A stretch of 64,000 bases of DNA, from the NCBI RefSeq assembly GCF_001945665.1, contig NZ_CP015780.1:248001-312000 (forward strand), read 5' to 3'. Below the pieces are notes generated by a model. It was given only the letters and a program-made list of their open reading frames with translations. It made no database searches and was not told the DNA's origin. Shown in pieces: positions 56,121-64,000 of the stretch. The stretch is from Borreliella mayonii. GTDB taxonomy: Bacteria; Spirochaetota; Spirochaetia; Borreliales; Borreliaceae. Both the position numbers and the translations under genes were made by a program. How positions within the stretch are numbered: position 1 is the first letter of the stretch; each line of letters begins with the position of its first letter.

Positions 56121-56528
56121 TTATTTTAATACAATATTTATACTTTTAAAATAATGCGCCTGAACATTAGTCATAAGATGATACATCATTTGGTTTTGTA
56201 CAAGCGCCTTAATCTCAGAATCAATATCAACATTATTGCCATTATTATTCATAGTTGAAAGATGGTCAAGAACTCTGTGAGGCTTGACATCTGAATACTT
56301 TAGATTTTTAAGTCCAGACAAATGCTTATCGCTAGACTTAGTTAAGCTTAGATCATTTTTATCTTTATTTAAAAAAGCTTTTTCAAACTCTGACTCAAAA
56401 GAAATTTTGCTTCTTTTAAAATTTGGAGTATCTACATTTGCTATATTATCAGAAATAACGCTTTGTCTTAAGCTTAGAACATCTAAATACCTATGTGAAA
56501 AATCTACAGATCTTTCAAAATCATTCAA
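56121..56528 (-). CDS. flgB: Proximal rod protein FlgB, first flagellar gene of the operon
   Basis: Proximal rod subunit of 135 residues, with LRQSVISDNIANVDTPNFKRSKISFE at the N-terminus and VDIDSEIKALVQNQMMYHLMT at the C-terminus. The start is TTG at 56528, preceded by AGAGGGGGG as ribosome site. It begins the 26-gene flagellar part of the operon; in this genus the flgB operon is read by the main sigma-70 promoter type rather than by a flagellar sigma factor (established, by memory). Confidence 0.96.
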   Translation of the reverse strand: MNDFERSVDFSHRYLDVLSLRQSVISDNIANVDTPNFKRSKISFESEFEKAFLNKDKNDLSLTKSSDKHLSGLKNLKYSDVKPHRVLDHLSTMNNNGNNVDIDSEIKALVQNQMMYHLMTNVQAHYFKSINIVLK

Positions 56529-56562
56529 ATTAAAACCCCCCTCTGTTTAAAATTGCTTTTAA

Positions 56563-57909
56563 CTAAATTATATAATAATTTAAATCTTTTTGTTCGTTAA
56601 TTTGTATTTTTTTATTAACATAGTCCAAGTTTATTTCAAATTTCTTTAACTTACTACCAGGCACTTCAAAAAAAAGATCTGCAAGCACTCTTTCCATAAC
56701 GCCGTGAAGTCTTCTGGCGCCAAGATTTTCATTCTCAAGATTCATATTAAAAGTAAGCTCTGCAATTCTATCTATAGCCTCTTCGCTAAACTTTAAATCC
56801 AAATTATAAACCTTAAACATAGCAACATATTGCTTTATTAAAGAATTTTTTGTTTGTTTTAAAATTTTTTTCAAATCATCTATGCTTAGACTCTTAAGCT
56901 CAACCTTAATCGGAAATCGTCCTTGAAGCTCAGGTATTAAATCAGAAGGTTTAGCCAAATTAAATGCCCCTGCTGCAATAAATAAAATATGAGAAGTATC
57001 AACTATTCCATATTTTGTATTAACTTTAGAACCTTCAATAATTGGCAAAATATCTCTTTGAACACCTTCTCTGGACACATCATTGCCGCTCCTATTCTTA
57101 GCAGCTATTTTATCGATCTCATCAATAAAAATAATTCCCATATTTTCAACTTTAGATTTTGCAATATCTGAAATGTTTTCGTGATCGACCAATTTCTCAA
57201 GCTCTTCTGCTAATATTATTTCCTTTGCCTTTTTAATCTTCAATTCTCTTTTCTTTTTTCTATCAAATATATTACCCAGCAAACCGCCAATTCCCATATC
57301 AATCTCTTCAAAATTACCACCTGTAAATATTTCTATTGTAGAAAATGGCATTTTACTAGAAATTTGTATTTCAATAGTAGTATCATCAAGCTCACCCGCT
57401 CTAAGCTTTTTTCTAAGCTTCTCTTTTACCTTTTCTTCCGCCTTTATTTCATTTGAATCCATATTCTCAGAATTACTAGATCCCTTAAAAAGACTCTCAA
57501 CTATTCTCTCCTCTGTTCTTACCAAGGCATCATCTCTTACAGTGCTATACATCTCTTCTTTTACCATATTAACTGCAATTCCCATTAAATCTCTAACCAT
57601 AGATTCAACATCACGACCAACATAACCAACCTCAGTATATTTTGTAGCCTCAACTTTAATAAAAGGGGCTTTAATTAATTTAGAAAGTCTTCTTGCAATC
57701 TCGGTCTTTCCAATACCAGTTGACCCAATCATAATAATGTTTTTAGGCATTACCTCATCTTTTATTTCTTTGGGAAGCCTGGACCTTATATATCTGTTAA
57801 CAAGAGCAATTGATACTAATTTTTTAGCTTCGTCTTGGCCTATTATATATTTATCAAGTTCTGCAACTACATCTTTGGGAACTATATAGTGCTCTTCTAA
57901 TTTATTCAT
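56563..57909 (-). CDS. hslU: HslU unfoldase of the HslVU protease
   Basis: AAA+ ATPase that unfolds substrates for HslV. I chose the ATG at 57909 (448 residues) because GAGGAG lies 7 nt upstream; a TTG at 57930 would add seven residues. Walker A is GSTGIGKTE, Walker B GIIFIDEIDKIA, and the sensor region LARRLHGVMERVL-like GARRLHGVMERVLADLFFE is present. An intermediate domain (about 110-240) is acidic and charged as expected. The start overlaps the hslV stop by 8 nt, so the complex is made in step. Confidence 0.96.
   Translation of the reverse strand: MNKLEEHYIVPKDVVAELDKYIIGQDEAKKLVSIALVNRYIRSRLPKEIKDEVMPKNIIMIGSTGIGKTEIARRLSKLIKAPFIKVEATKYTEVGYVGRDVESMVRDLMGIAVNMVKEEMYSTVRDDALVRTEERIVESLFKGSSNSENMDSNEIKAEEKVKEKLRKKLRAGELDDTTIEIQISSKMPFSTIEIFTGGNFEEIDMGIGGLLGNIFDRKKKRELKIKKAKEIILAEELEKLVDHENISDIAKSKVENMGIIFIDEIDKIAAKNRSGNDVSREGVQRDILPIIEGSKVNTKYGIVDTSHILFIAAGAFNLAKPSDLIPELQGRFPIKVELKSLSIDDLKKILKQTKNSLIKQYVAMFKVYNLDLKFSEEAIDRIAELTFNMNLENENLGARRLHGVMERVLADLFFEVPGSKLKKFEINLDYVNKKIQINEQKDLNYYII
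56567..56572 (-). promoter_or_regulatory. flgB: Candidate flgB -10 element at the 3' end of hslU
   Basis: On the minus strand TATAAT (56572-56567) overlaps the last codons of hslU, just before its TAG stop. A start about 7 nt downstream would give a leader of roughly 30 nt carrying the AGAGGGGGG site of flgB. The hexamer 17 bp upstream is GAACAA, not a good -35. The flgB promoter is a known strong promoter of this genus, but whether this is its exact location I cannot confirm from sequence. Confidence 0.4.
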
Positions 57910-58450
57910 TTTCAATCTCCTCAAGCACAATATTAGAATTAGTATATATACATACTCTTGCTGCTATTTTTAAAGATCTAAGTGCAACCTCAAAAGCACT
58001 TAATTTTTTATTCTCCATGTAAGCAAGAGCTGCTGAATATGCATAATTACCACCACTTCCAATTGAAATAACGTCCTCTTCAGGCTCAACAACATCACCG
58101 GTACCAGAAATTAAAAGAATATTGCTAGAATCAGCAACAAGCATCATAGCCTCAAGCTTATGCAGTATTTTGTCAGAACGCCAATCTTTTGCAAGGTCAA
58201 CAGCAGCCCTTTTAATATCAATCAAACCATCACCTTTTGCTTTGATTTTTTCTTCAAATTTTTCAAAAAGAGTAATTGCATCAGATGTTGAGCCTGCAAA
58301 TCCTGCCAAAATTTTCCCATTAAGCAATTTACGTATTTTAATAGCATTACTCTTTAAAACAGTATGTCCAAAAGTTACTTGTCCATCTGCTGCCACCACA
58401 GTCTTACCATTTTTTTTTATTGCAATAACTGTGGTTCCTTTAAAACCCAT
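57902..58450 (-). CDS. hslV: HslV peptidase of the HslVU protease
   Basis: Threonine protease related to proteasome beta subunits. The 182 residues begin MGFKGTTVIAIKKNGKTVVAADGQVT; the catalytic threonine should be exposed after removal of the five-residue MGFKG leader, slightly longer than the single Met of E. coli HslV. GSGGNYAYSAALAYM is the C-terminal signature. It overlaps hslU by 8 nt. Confidence 0.95.
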   Translation of the reverse strand: MGFKGTTVIAIKKNGKTVVAADGQVTFGHTVLKSNAIKIRKLLNGKILAGFAGSTSDAITLFEKFEEKIKAKGDGLIDIKRAAVDLAKDWRSDKILHKLEAMMLVADSSNILLISGTGDVVEPEEDVISIGSGGNYAYSAALAYMENKKLSAFEVALRSLKIAARVCIYTNSNIVLEEIENE

Positions 58451-58458
58451 ATTACCCC

Positions 58459-59406
58459 CTATTTATATACCTCTTTTAAAAGTTCTCCAATAAGAATATC
58501 AGATACATTTTTACAATCACAACACTCTTTAGGATCATCTTCAATATTATTAGAATCTACATATTTAATATTTAATAAAGCATAAAGATCCTTAATGGTT
58601 TTTATCTCTTGAGCACCAAAACTATGCAATTTTACGGCTCCAACACCACAAAAATCTAAATCATAAACATAAATGTCAAGTCCCAAGTCAAGACCAAGTT
58701 CAGCTGTAATTAAAGCTCCTGATTTTAAGGGCTCATAAGTTATAAAAATAGCATCAGACAGACCTGAGACCAATCTATTTCTTTTGGCAAAAAAATAATT
58801 TTGAATTTTATCAAATGGCAAAGTCTCAGTAATTATTCCTCCACCTTGTTCTAAAAGCTTGAAAACATATTTTCGATTTTGCTTAGGATAAATATTATCA
58901 ATATCTGTTGGAATAACAGCAAATGTCCTCTTATTCTCATTTATTGCTCCTATATGAGCTTCAATATCGGCACCAATTGCAAATTCAGAAACAATCTCTA
59001 CACCATTTTTTGCAAGATGTGAAGAAAATTCTCTTGTTATCTCAGCAAGAGCTTTACTAATTTTTCTAGAACCAACAACGGCCCAAGACAATGAAGAATA
59101 ATTTGGTAAATTACCTTTGTAGTAAATAGCAAAAGGAGGGTCATAAATTCTTTTAAGTTTATTAGGATAAAACTTAGACCCCAGAATAGCAACTTTGGCC
59201 TTTGTCCTTCGAATAACTTTTTCTTGCAATTCTACTAATTTTAGATCGGGCAACCTAAACAATCTTCTAAATGATTTTAGAAAATAAGACTCAATATCCT
59301 TTTGAGTTAATTTAATAATATTATTAAAATTAAAATTATTAAAAAGTTTTAATTTTTCTTTGCCTTTTAAAAATTTCAAATTATCAACATAAAGCAATTT
59401 CATCAT
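58459..59406 (-). CDS. dprA: DprA/Smf single-strand DNA binding protein
   Basis: Rossmann-fold protein that binds single-stranded DNA and loads RecA in transforming bacteria. The 315 residues have the core VVGSRKISKALAEITREF, SEFAIGADIEAHIGAI and GGGIITETLPFDKIQNYFFAKRNRLVSGLSDAIFI. The C-terminal 35 residues contain a DPKECCDCKN cysteine cluster in place of a normal winged helix. No Borrelia competence is known to me, so its role is unclear. It is followed by hslV after 8 nt. No strong ribosome site. Confidence 0.9.
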   Translation of the reverse strand: MMKLLYVDNLKFLKGKEKLKLFNNFNFNNIIKLTQKDIESYFLKSFRRLFRLPDLKLVELQEKVIRRTKAKVAILGSKFYPNKLKRIYDPPFAIYYKGNLPNYSSLSWAVVGSRKISKALAEITREFSSHLAKNGVEIVSEFAIGADIEAHIGAINENKRTFAVIPTDIDNIYPKQNRKYVFKLLEQGGGIITETLPFDKIQNYFFAKRNRLVSGLSDAIFITYEPLKSGALITAELGLDLGLDIYVYDLDFCGVGAVKLHSFGAQEIKTIKDLYALLNIKYVDSNNIEDDPKECCDCKNVSDILIGELLKEVYK

Positions 59407-59412
59407 AAATAA

Positions 59413-60105
59413 TTACTTCAAATTACTCATGATCTTAGAAACACTTTCTTTTTGCTCTTCAGTTGAAGCCTTTTTACTAGCTTTATCGTAAAACAATATA
59501 GCATTACCAAGATCACCTAGCGAATAATAATTTGCACCTCTTAACATGAAAAACTCAAAATAATCCTCACCCATATCATCAAGTTTATTTAAATAATTTT
59601 TAGCTTCAAGCTGTTTGTCAAGATCATATACATACATATTAGAAATGGCAAAAAGGGAATCTTTAAAATCATCTCTAATTGAAAGTGATTTTAAAAAAGA
59701 ATTCTCAGCAAGAATTATGTATTTTTCAACTTCATCTTTTACTCTTAAATTTTTAGCTAAATTATAAGAAGCAACGCCTATATAAAAATGAGACAAATAA
59801 TTATTGGGGTTGATTTCTAAATTTTTAGCAAAATATTCAATAGCAGGTCCGTACTGGCCAAGCTTAAAAAATTCAAGACCAATCAAATTAAAAAATCTTG
59901 CTTTCTTATCGATAGAATTAACTATCTTTAAAATATTTTTATCTTCTTTTTCAATAAATTCCTTATAAACTTCAATCTTAGATTCAGATCCACCGCCTGA
60001 AATTTCCAATTCTCTTAATCTAAGCCCAAGATTTGATTTTTCTTTAGATTCACTACCACAAGATAAAAATAAATTAACAAAAATTATTAACGACAAAATT
60101 TTCAT
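59413..60105 (-). CDS. TPR lipoprotein adjacent to ftsZ
   Basis: A 230-residue predicted lipoprotein: signal peptide MKILSLIIFVNLFLSC with lipobox LFLSC and cysteine 16, then an acidic helical body with two to three tetratricopeptide repeats (FFKLGQYGPAIEYFAKNLEINPNNYLSH and YFEFFMLRGANYYSLGDLGNAILFYDKAS). It begins in the base after the ftsZ stop (TAG then ATG), so it is likely coupled to ftsZ translation. The partner is unknown; the position suggests a role in division or wall synthesis. Confidence 0.85.
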   Translation of the reverse strand: MKILSLIIFVNLFLSCGSESKEKSNLGLRLRELEISGGGSESKIEVYKEFIEKEDKNILKIVNSIDKKARFFNLIGLEFFKLGQYGPAIEYFAKNLEINPNNYLSHFYIGVASYNLAKNLRVKDEVEKYIILAENSFLKSLSIRDDFKDSLFAISNMYVYDLDKQLEAKNYLNKLDDMGEDYFEFFMLRGANYYSLGDLGNAILFYDKASKKASTEEQKESVSKIMSNLK

Positions 60106-61305
60106 CTAATCATCGCTACTTTTTTTATTTAAATTTCTAAGAAATGTTGGAACATCAATGTCATCATCAAAATAATTAACATTTTTAGACTTAGCTGCAA
60201 AAGAAGAATCTTGTTGCTCATAAGATCCAGAAGGAATATTTTGATTGCCTGACATTAAGGTATCAAACTCTTTAGAGCTTAAAGTATTATTTTCTGGCGC
60301 ACCAGATATTTCTTTTTGCTTTTTAGATGCAAAACCTGTAGCAACAACTGTAACGTAAATCTCATCTTCAAGATTTGAGTTAATAGCATGGCCATATATT
60401 ACAGTAGCCTCATCATCAACACTAACCGTAATTATACCCATAATCTCTTCAAGTTCAAGCAATGAAAAATCATCTCCACCAGTAACATTAACAAGAAGTC
60501 CTTTAGACCCTTCAATACGAACTTCTTCAAGTAGTGGATTGCTAATAGCAGAAGTTGCAGCATCAACAGCTCTGTTTTCGCCCTTGCCATATCCAATTCC
60601 CATTAAGGCATCGCCTTGACCTTGCATAATGCTTTTAACATCAGCAAAATCAATATTAACCTCTCCGTGCTCAATAATAAGTCCTGCAATACCTTGAACA
60701 CCCATTCTAAGAACATCATCTGCACGCTTAAAAGCATCTTTAATGGTGGTCCTTTTATCAACAACAGTTAAAAGCTTTTGATTTGGAATAATAATCAATG
60801 TATCTACGGACTTCCTTAAGTTATTTATTCCTTGTTCAGCAAGTCTCAACTTCTTAGGACCCTCAAACTTAAAAGGCTTTGTTACAACTCCAACTGTTAA
60901 AATACCAAGCTCTTTTGCAACTTGCGCAATAACAGGAGCAGCCCCGGTCCCTGTACCACCTCCCATACCAGCAGTAATAAACACCATATCAGCACCAGAA
61001 AGATGGTTGCGTATAACATCTATATCTTCCTCTGCCGCAGCTTGCCCAATCTCAGGCTTTCCTCCAGCACCAAGCCCTGCTGTAACCTTTGCTCCAAGGG
61101 CAATTTTTATGGGAGCAATAGAGGTTTGGAGAGCCTGAAGATCAGTATTAGCCACAATAAATTCAACATCTCTTACTCCATATTCAATCATACGATTAAC
61201 AGCATTACTACCTCCTCCTCCCGCACCAATCACCTTAAGAATTGTAGGATTTGTAGTAGAATCAAATCTTCTTGTATGGCTATCAATCATATTATAATCT
61301 TTCAT
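60106..61305 (-). CDS. ftsZ: Cell-division GTPase FtsZ
   Basis: Tubulin-like GTPase forming the Z ring. I chose the ATG at 61305 (399 residues) since GGAGG lies 8 nt upstream; an ATG at 61320 in frame would place this site inside the coding region. The GTP loop [11 protein letters not shown] and the N-terminal [13 protein letters not shown] are intact, and the C-terminal peptide [13 protein letters not shown] that binds FtsA is present. Confidence 0.97.
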   Translation of the reverse strand: MKDYNMIDSHTRRFDSTTNPTILKVIGAGGGGSNAVNRMIEYGVRDVEFIVANTDLQALQTSIAPIKIALGAKVTAGLGAGGKPEIGQAAAEEDIDVIRNHLSGADMVFITAGMGGGTGTGAAPVIAQVAKELGILTVGVVTKPFKFEGPKKLRLAEQGINNLRKSVDTLIIIPNQKLLTVVDKRTTIKDAFKRADDVLRMGVQGIAGLIIEHGEVNIDFADVKSIMQGQGDALMGIGYGKGENRAVDAATSAISNPLLEEVRIEGSKGLLVNVTGGDDFSLLELEEIMGIITVSVDDEATVIYGHAINSNLEDEIYVTVVATGFASKKQKEISGAPENNTLSSKEFDTLMSGNQNIPSGSYEQQDSSFAAKSKNVNYFDDDIDVPTFLRNLNKKSSDD

Positions 61306-61326
61306 TAACACTTCCTCCATGATTGG

Positions 61327-62568
61327 TCAAAACCATTCTTTCAAAAACCAACCTTTCAACTTTGAAGATATTTTATTTTTTCTTTTAACTTTACTGCTTA
61401 CCTTCTTTAATTTATTGAATTTTTGTTGCTCGTGCTTATAAAGAACAAGACCAAGAGCTGAAGAAAACTTAGGATCTATGTGCTCTTCTCCAATTCCATT
61501 AATACTCATTGGTAAACCTATTCTTGCAGGATAATTAAATACTTCTTCTATTAAATTAGAAATACCTGGGAATAAAGCTCCTCCACCCGTTAAAACTATC
61601 CCACCATTAATTTTATTATAAAGTCCGCGCTTAAGTATTTCCGCTCTCATCATTTCAAAGATTTCTCTTAATCTTGAATTAATTATTATAGACAACTCCT
61701 TTCTGCTTTTCTCTTGAGGAGGTCGAGTTCCAAGATTTGGAATAATTACAGTTTCCATTTGACTCTCAAGAACAGATGGATGAGCAATGCCAGCTGTTAT
61801 TTTAATATTTTCAGCAACATCCTCAGGAACCTTCCAAACTTGCGCAATATCAAGAGTCACTCTATTAACACCAATAGGAATTACACCTGTATAATAAGGA
61901 GAACCGTCAATATAAAGAATAATATCTGTTGTCCCTTTGCCCATATCAATAAACAAAACACCCATCTCGCGCTCTTCTTTAGAAAGAGTTGCATAAGATG
62001 AAGCCAAACTTCCAAGAACAACCTCATCAACAGCAAAGCCTGCTCGATTTACGCATCTGACTAAATTCTGACTAGAAGAACTAGAACCCGTAATAATATG
62101 CACCTCTCCTTCAAGGCGAATGCCCATCATGTCTATTGGGTTTTTTATATGGGGTATTCCATCTACAATAAATTCTTGAGGAATAACATGAAGAATTTCT
62201 CTATCCATTGGAATAACAATTGCCTTTGCTGCTTCGATTACCCTATCAACATCTTCTTCGTTAATCTCTCTTGTTTTTGAATTTATTGCAACAACACCAC
62301 GTGAATTAGTCCCCTCAACACTACTTCCAGACATAGAAACTGAAAGTGATGTAATGTCACATCCTGAGATGAGCTCTGCTGCCTCAATAGAATTGGATAT
62401 TGAATCAAGAGCCGCTTCAATATTTATTAGAACTCCCTTTCTAACTCCTCTTGATATACTAGTGCCTATTCCAACTATTTCTAATTGATCATTTAAATTT
62501 ACCTCAGCAACAACAGTACAAATTTTTGAAGTTCCAACATCTAAACCTACTATCAAATTCCTAGACAC
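61327..62568 (-). CDS. ftsA: Cell-division actin-like protein FtsA
   Basis: Actin-family ATPase that ties FtsZ to the membrane. The 413 residues include VGLDVGTSKICTVVAE (phosphate-1), FIDMGKGTTDIILY (phosphate-2) and GIVLTGGGALFPGI (adenosine motif). The last 12 residues (KLKGWFLKEWF) form the amphipathic membrane helix. The start is GTG with AGGAG 7 nt upstream, overlapping the ftsQ stop as TAGTG. Confidence 0.97.
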   Translation of the reverse strand: MSRNLIVGLDVGTSKICTVVAEVNLNDQLEIVGIGTSISRGVRKGVLINIEAALDSISNSIEAAELISGCDITSLSVSMSGSSVEGTNSRGVVAINSKTREINEEDVDRVIEAAKAIVIPMDREILHVIPQEFIVDGIPHIKNPIDMMGIRLEGEVHIITGSSSSSQNLVRCVNRAGFAVDEVVLGSLASSYATLSKEEREMGVLFIDMGKGTTDIILYIDGSPYYTGVIPIGVNRVTLDIAQVWKVPEDVAENIKITAGIAHPSVLESQMETVIIPNLGTRPPQEKSRKELSIIINSRLREIFEMMRAEILKRGLYNKINGGIVLTGGGALFPGISNLIEEVFNYPARIGLPMSINGIGEEHIDPKFSSALGLVLYKHEQQKFNKLKKVSSKVKRKNKISSKLKGWFLKEWF

Positions 62569-63311
62569 TAGCTTTCTCCTAACAAAATGATATCACCACT
62601 TCTTAAATCTATAACGCCGGGTTTTCCTTTAAGTAAATTAACTGCAAGAAACATTTTATGCATCACATCCATTAAATCCATATCAACTGTTATCAATATT
62701 TTATTATATATACTTTTAATATACAAAATTACATTATAATCATAGAAATTCAATTTTAAAAAATTCACCTCTGATATTAAATTATACAAATATTTTTGAT
62801 TTATTTTAAGATAATCAAGGCCTCTTAAAACATTAAGCATTCTATTTTCTAGAAAATCTCCTACATTATTGTCATTTAAAACTAATCCGCTAATTATAGG
62901 TAAATCATAAATTAAATACTTACTTTTTTCCAAAATTACACCATCTGATGCAATATAATAATAAGTAATATTACCATTTACGTTTTCTAAAGCAACAGCA
63001 ACCGGTATTCTTTTTTCTATTTTAATATTGATTTTATTGGGAAACTTAAGATTAACTTTAACATTCTTTACCCTTAAATCTCTTTTAAGATTCTCCTCAT
63101 ATATTCTAACATTAGCATTATAATAATATGTATTGGGCTTGATTCCCGAAATCTTGATTACATCCTCTTTAGAAAGAGAAATATCATTATTGATACTAAT
63201 ATACCTAATTAAAAAATAAGGAGACGCAAAAATAATAATTATTATTTCAAAAAAAATTAAAGAAGTTGAAAAATATATATACTTAATTAAAAATTTTCTC
63301 TCAAAAATCAT
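62568..63311 (-). CDS. ftsQ: Cell-division protein FtsQ/DivIB
   Basis: Bitopic membrane protein of the divisome. The 247 residues have one N-terminal membrane segment (about 13-35) and a POTRA-like periplasmic domain (SLSKEDVIKISGIKPNTYYYNANV, then RVKNVKVNLKFPNKINIKIEKRIPVAVA). The rest is poorly conserved, as in other FtsQ. It overlaps ftsA by 1 nt. Confidence 0.88.
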   Translation of the reverse strand: MIFERKFLIKYIYFSTSLIFFEIIIIIFASPYFLIRYISINNDISLSKEDVIKISGIKPNTYYYNANVRIYEENLKRDLRVKNVKVNLKFPNKINIKIEKRIPVAVALENVNGNITYYYIASDGVILEKSKYLIYDLPIISGLVLNDNNVGDFLENRMLNVLRGLDYLKINQKYLYNLISEVNFLKLNFYDYNVILYIKSIYNKILITVDMDLMDVMHKMFLAVNLLKGKPGVIDLRSGDIILLGES

Positions 63312-63346
63312 AAACTAACCCAATCTACATTGCTAGAAAAACCCAA

Positions 63347-64000
63347 TCAATTATTACTTAAGTTTTTTGAAACATTTGAAATAAGACCAGAAAGTGCCAT
63401 GGTAACAATAATAGAAGATCCTCCAGATGAAAAAAACGGCAAATTTATCCCAGTGGGAGGCAAAAGACCAATTGCAATTAAAATATTCATTATGCTTTGA
63501 AGAAAAATTGCAAGACTTGAAATAAATGCAATAAAAAATTTAAATCTGCTATTAGAATGAATAGCTATTTCATAGCCAAGATAAAAAAACGAAAAAAATA
63601 AGCTTATGGCAAACAAAACACCTAAAAACCCCAATTCTTCTCCAAGAACTGAAAAAATAAAATCAGAATTAGCCTCTGGCAGTTTCCCAAGTTTTATCTC
63701 TCCCATTCCCAGACCTTTGCCTAAAATTCCTCCACTTTTTAAAGCATTAAGAGATGCTATTATTTGGTAACCTTTACCAGAAGGATCCTCGTAAGGATTG
63801 AGAAAAGCAAAAATTCTAGAAACTCTATAAGGTTCAAGCATTAAAAATATAGCAGAAACTGGCAAAAAAGTAATCACAATAGCAAAAACATAACTAAATG
63901 CCATATTAGAAACAAACAAAACAATAAAAAAAAGAATAGCAAAATAAATAGCTGTTGAATAATCGTTTTGCAAAATTATTAACACCCAAAAAATTGCAAA
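63347..64000 (-). CDS. ftsW: Peptidoglycan polymerase FtsW, C-terminal part (start outside window)
   Basis: SEDS-family membrane protein that polymerises septal glycan strands. The frame is open to the window edge, giving 217 residues; a GTG at 63985 is internal. Family marks are LQNDYSTAIYF, the GKGLGMGEIKLGKLPEANSDFIFSVLGEELGF block and LLPPTGINLPFFSSGGSS, the last typical of FtsW and RodA. Position beside ftsQ-ftsA-ftsZ favours FtsW. Confidence 0.92.
   Translation of the reverse strand, partial: FAIFWVLIILQNDYSTAIYFAILFFIVLFVSNMAFSYVFAIVITFLPVSAIFLMLEPYRVSRIFAFLNPYEDPSGKGYQIIASLNALKSGGILGKGLGMGEIKLGKLPEANSDFIFSVLGEELGFLGVLFAISLFFSFFYLGYEIAIHSNSRFKFFIAFISSLAIFLQSIMNILIAIGLLPPTGINLPFFSSGGSSIIVTMALSGLISNVSKNLSNN

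Noticed and set aside
1..64000. CRISPR arrays, insertion sequences, phage or plasmid-like genes
   Set aside because: No regular repeats with spacers, transposase-like genes, integrases or flanking inverted repeats were seen; all genes fit a conserved chromosomal order.

Overview
The window is very AT-rich chromosomal DNA whose gene content and order match the linear chromosome of a Lyme-group Borrelia (Borreliella, B. burgdorferi sensu lato). From memory it corresponds to loci BB0241 to BB0302 of strain B31. Evidence includes the glpK-glpD pair, a phosphatidylcholine synthase, the large spirochaete flagellar operon starting at flgB and containing flbB and flbD, and the following ftsZ-ftsA-ftsQ-ftsW cluster. 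I see no mobile elements, phage genes, CRISPR arrays or rRNA. One tRNA gene is present. I cannot name the species within the complex.

Layout, left third (1-31 kb): this part is a mosaic of short, often convergent or divergent units. They are glycerol catabolism (3' end of glpK, glpD, +); a morphogenesis unit on the minus strand (YaaR-like protein, bactofilin, M23 endopeptidase); rdgB, pepF, pcs and dedA (+); tRNA-Leu(GAG) with leuS and an RND-type transporter (+); lon (-); recJ, an M23 peptidase and rpsU (+); ftsK, uppP, a lipoprotein lytic transglycosylase and an unrecognised acidic membrane protein (-); a TPR protein (+); a LysM-M23 peptidase (-); and lepB (+). Cell-wall growth and remodelling is a recurring theme: three M23 endopeptidases with complete metal-ligand sets, one lytic transglycosylase, the undecaprenyl-diphosphate phosphatase UppP, and a bactofilin.

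Layout, right part (29.9-64.0 kb): one uninterrupted run of 39 minus-strand genes whose largest intergenic gap is 47 nt. In transcription order it encodes division proteins (ftsW, ftsQ, ftsA, ftsZ), a TPR lipoprotein, dprA, the HslVU protease, then 26 flagellar genes: rod and basal body (flgB, flgC, fliE, fliF), switch and export ATPase (fliG, fliH, fliI, fliJ), collar (flbB), hook (fliK, flgD, flgE), stator (flbD, motA, motB, fliL), switch (fliM, fliN), export gate (fliO, fliP, fliQ, fliR, flhB, flhA) and number/position control (flhF, flhG). Five less understood genes close the run: a small membrane protein, a FapA/DUF342 protein, a small unknown, a membrane-anchored coiled-coil protein and a short Hsp70.

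Most of the genome's known biology is visible here, so novelty lies in the poorly described genes and sites. The best leads are the YaaR-bactofilin-M23 unit, the overlapping short Hsp70 and membrane-anchored coiled-coil pair, a divergent regulatory region holding an 11-bp perfect inverted repeat plus a 20-bp tandem repeat, a non-canonical NPEH autocleavage motif in FlhB, and the many TTG starts in the flagellar operon. I found no clearly new defence or mobile system.
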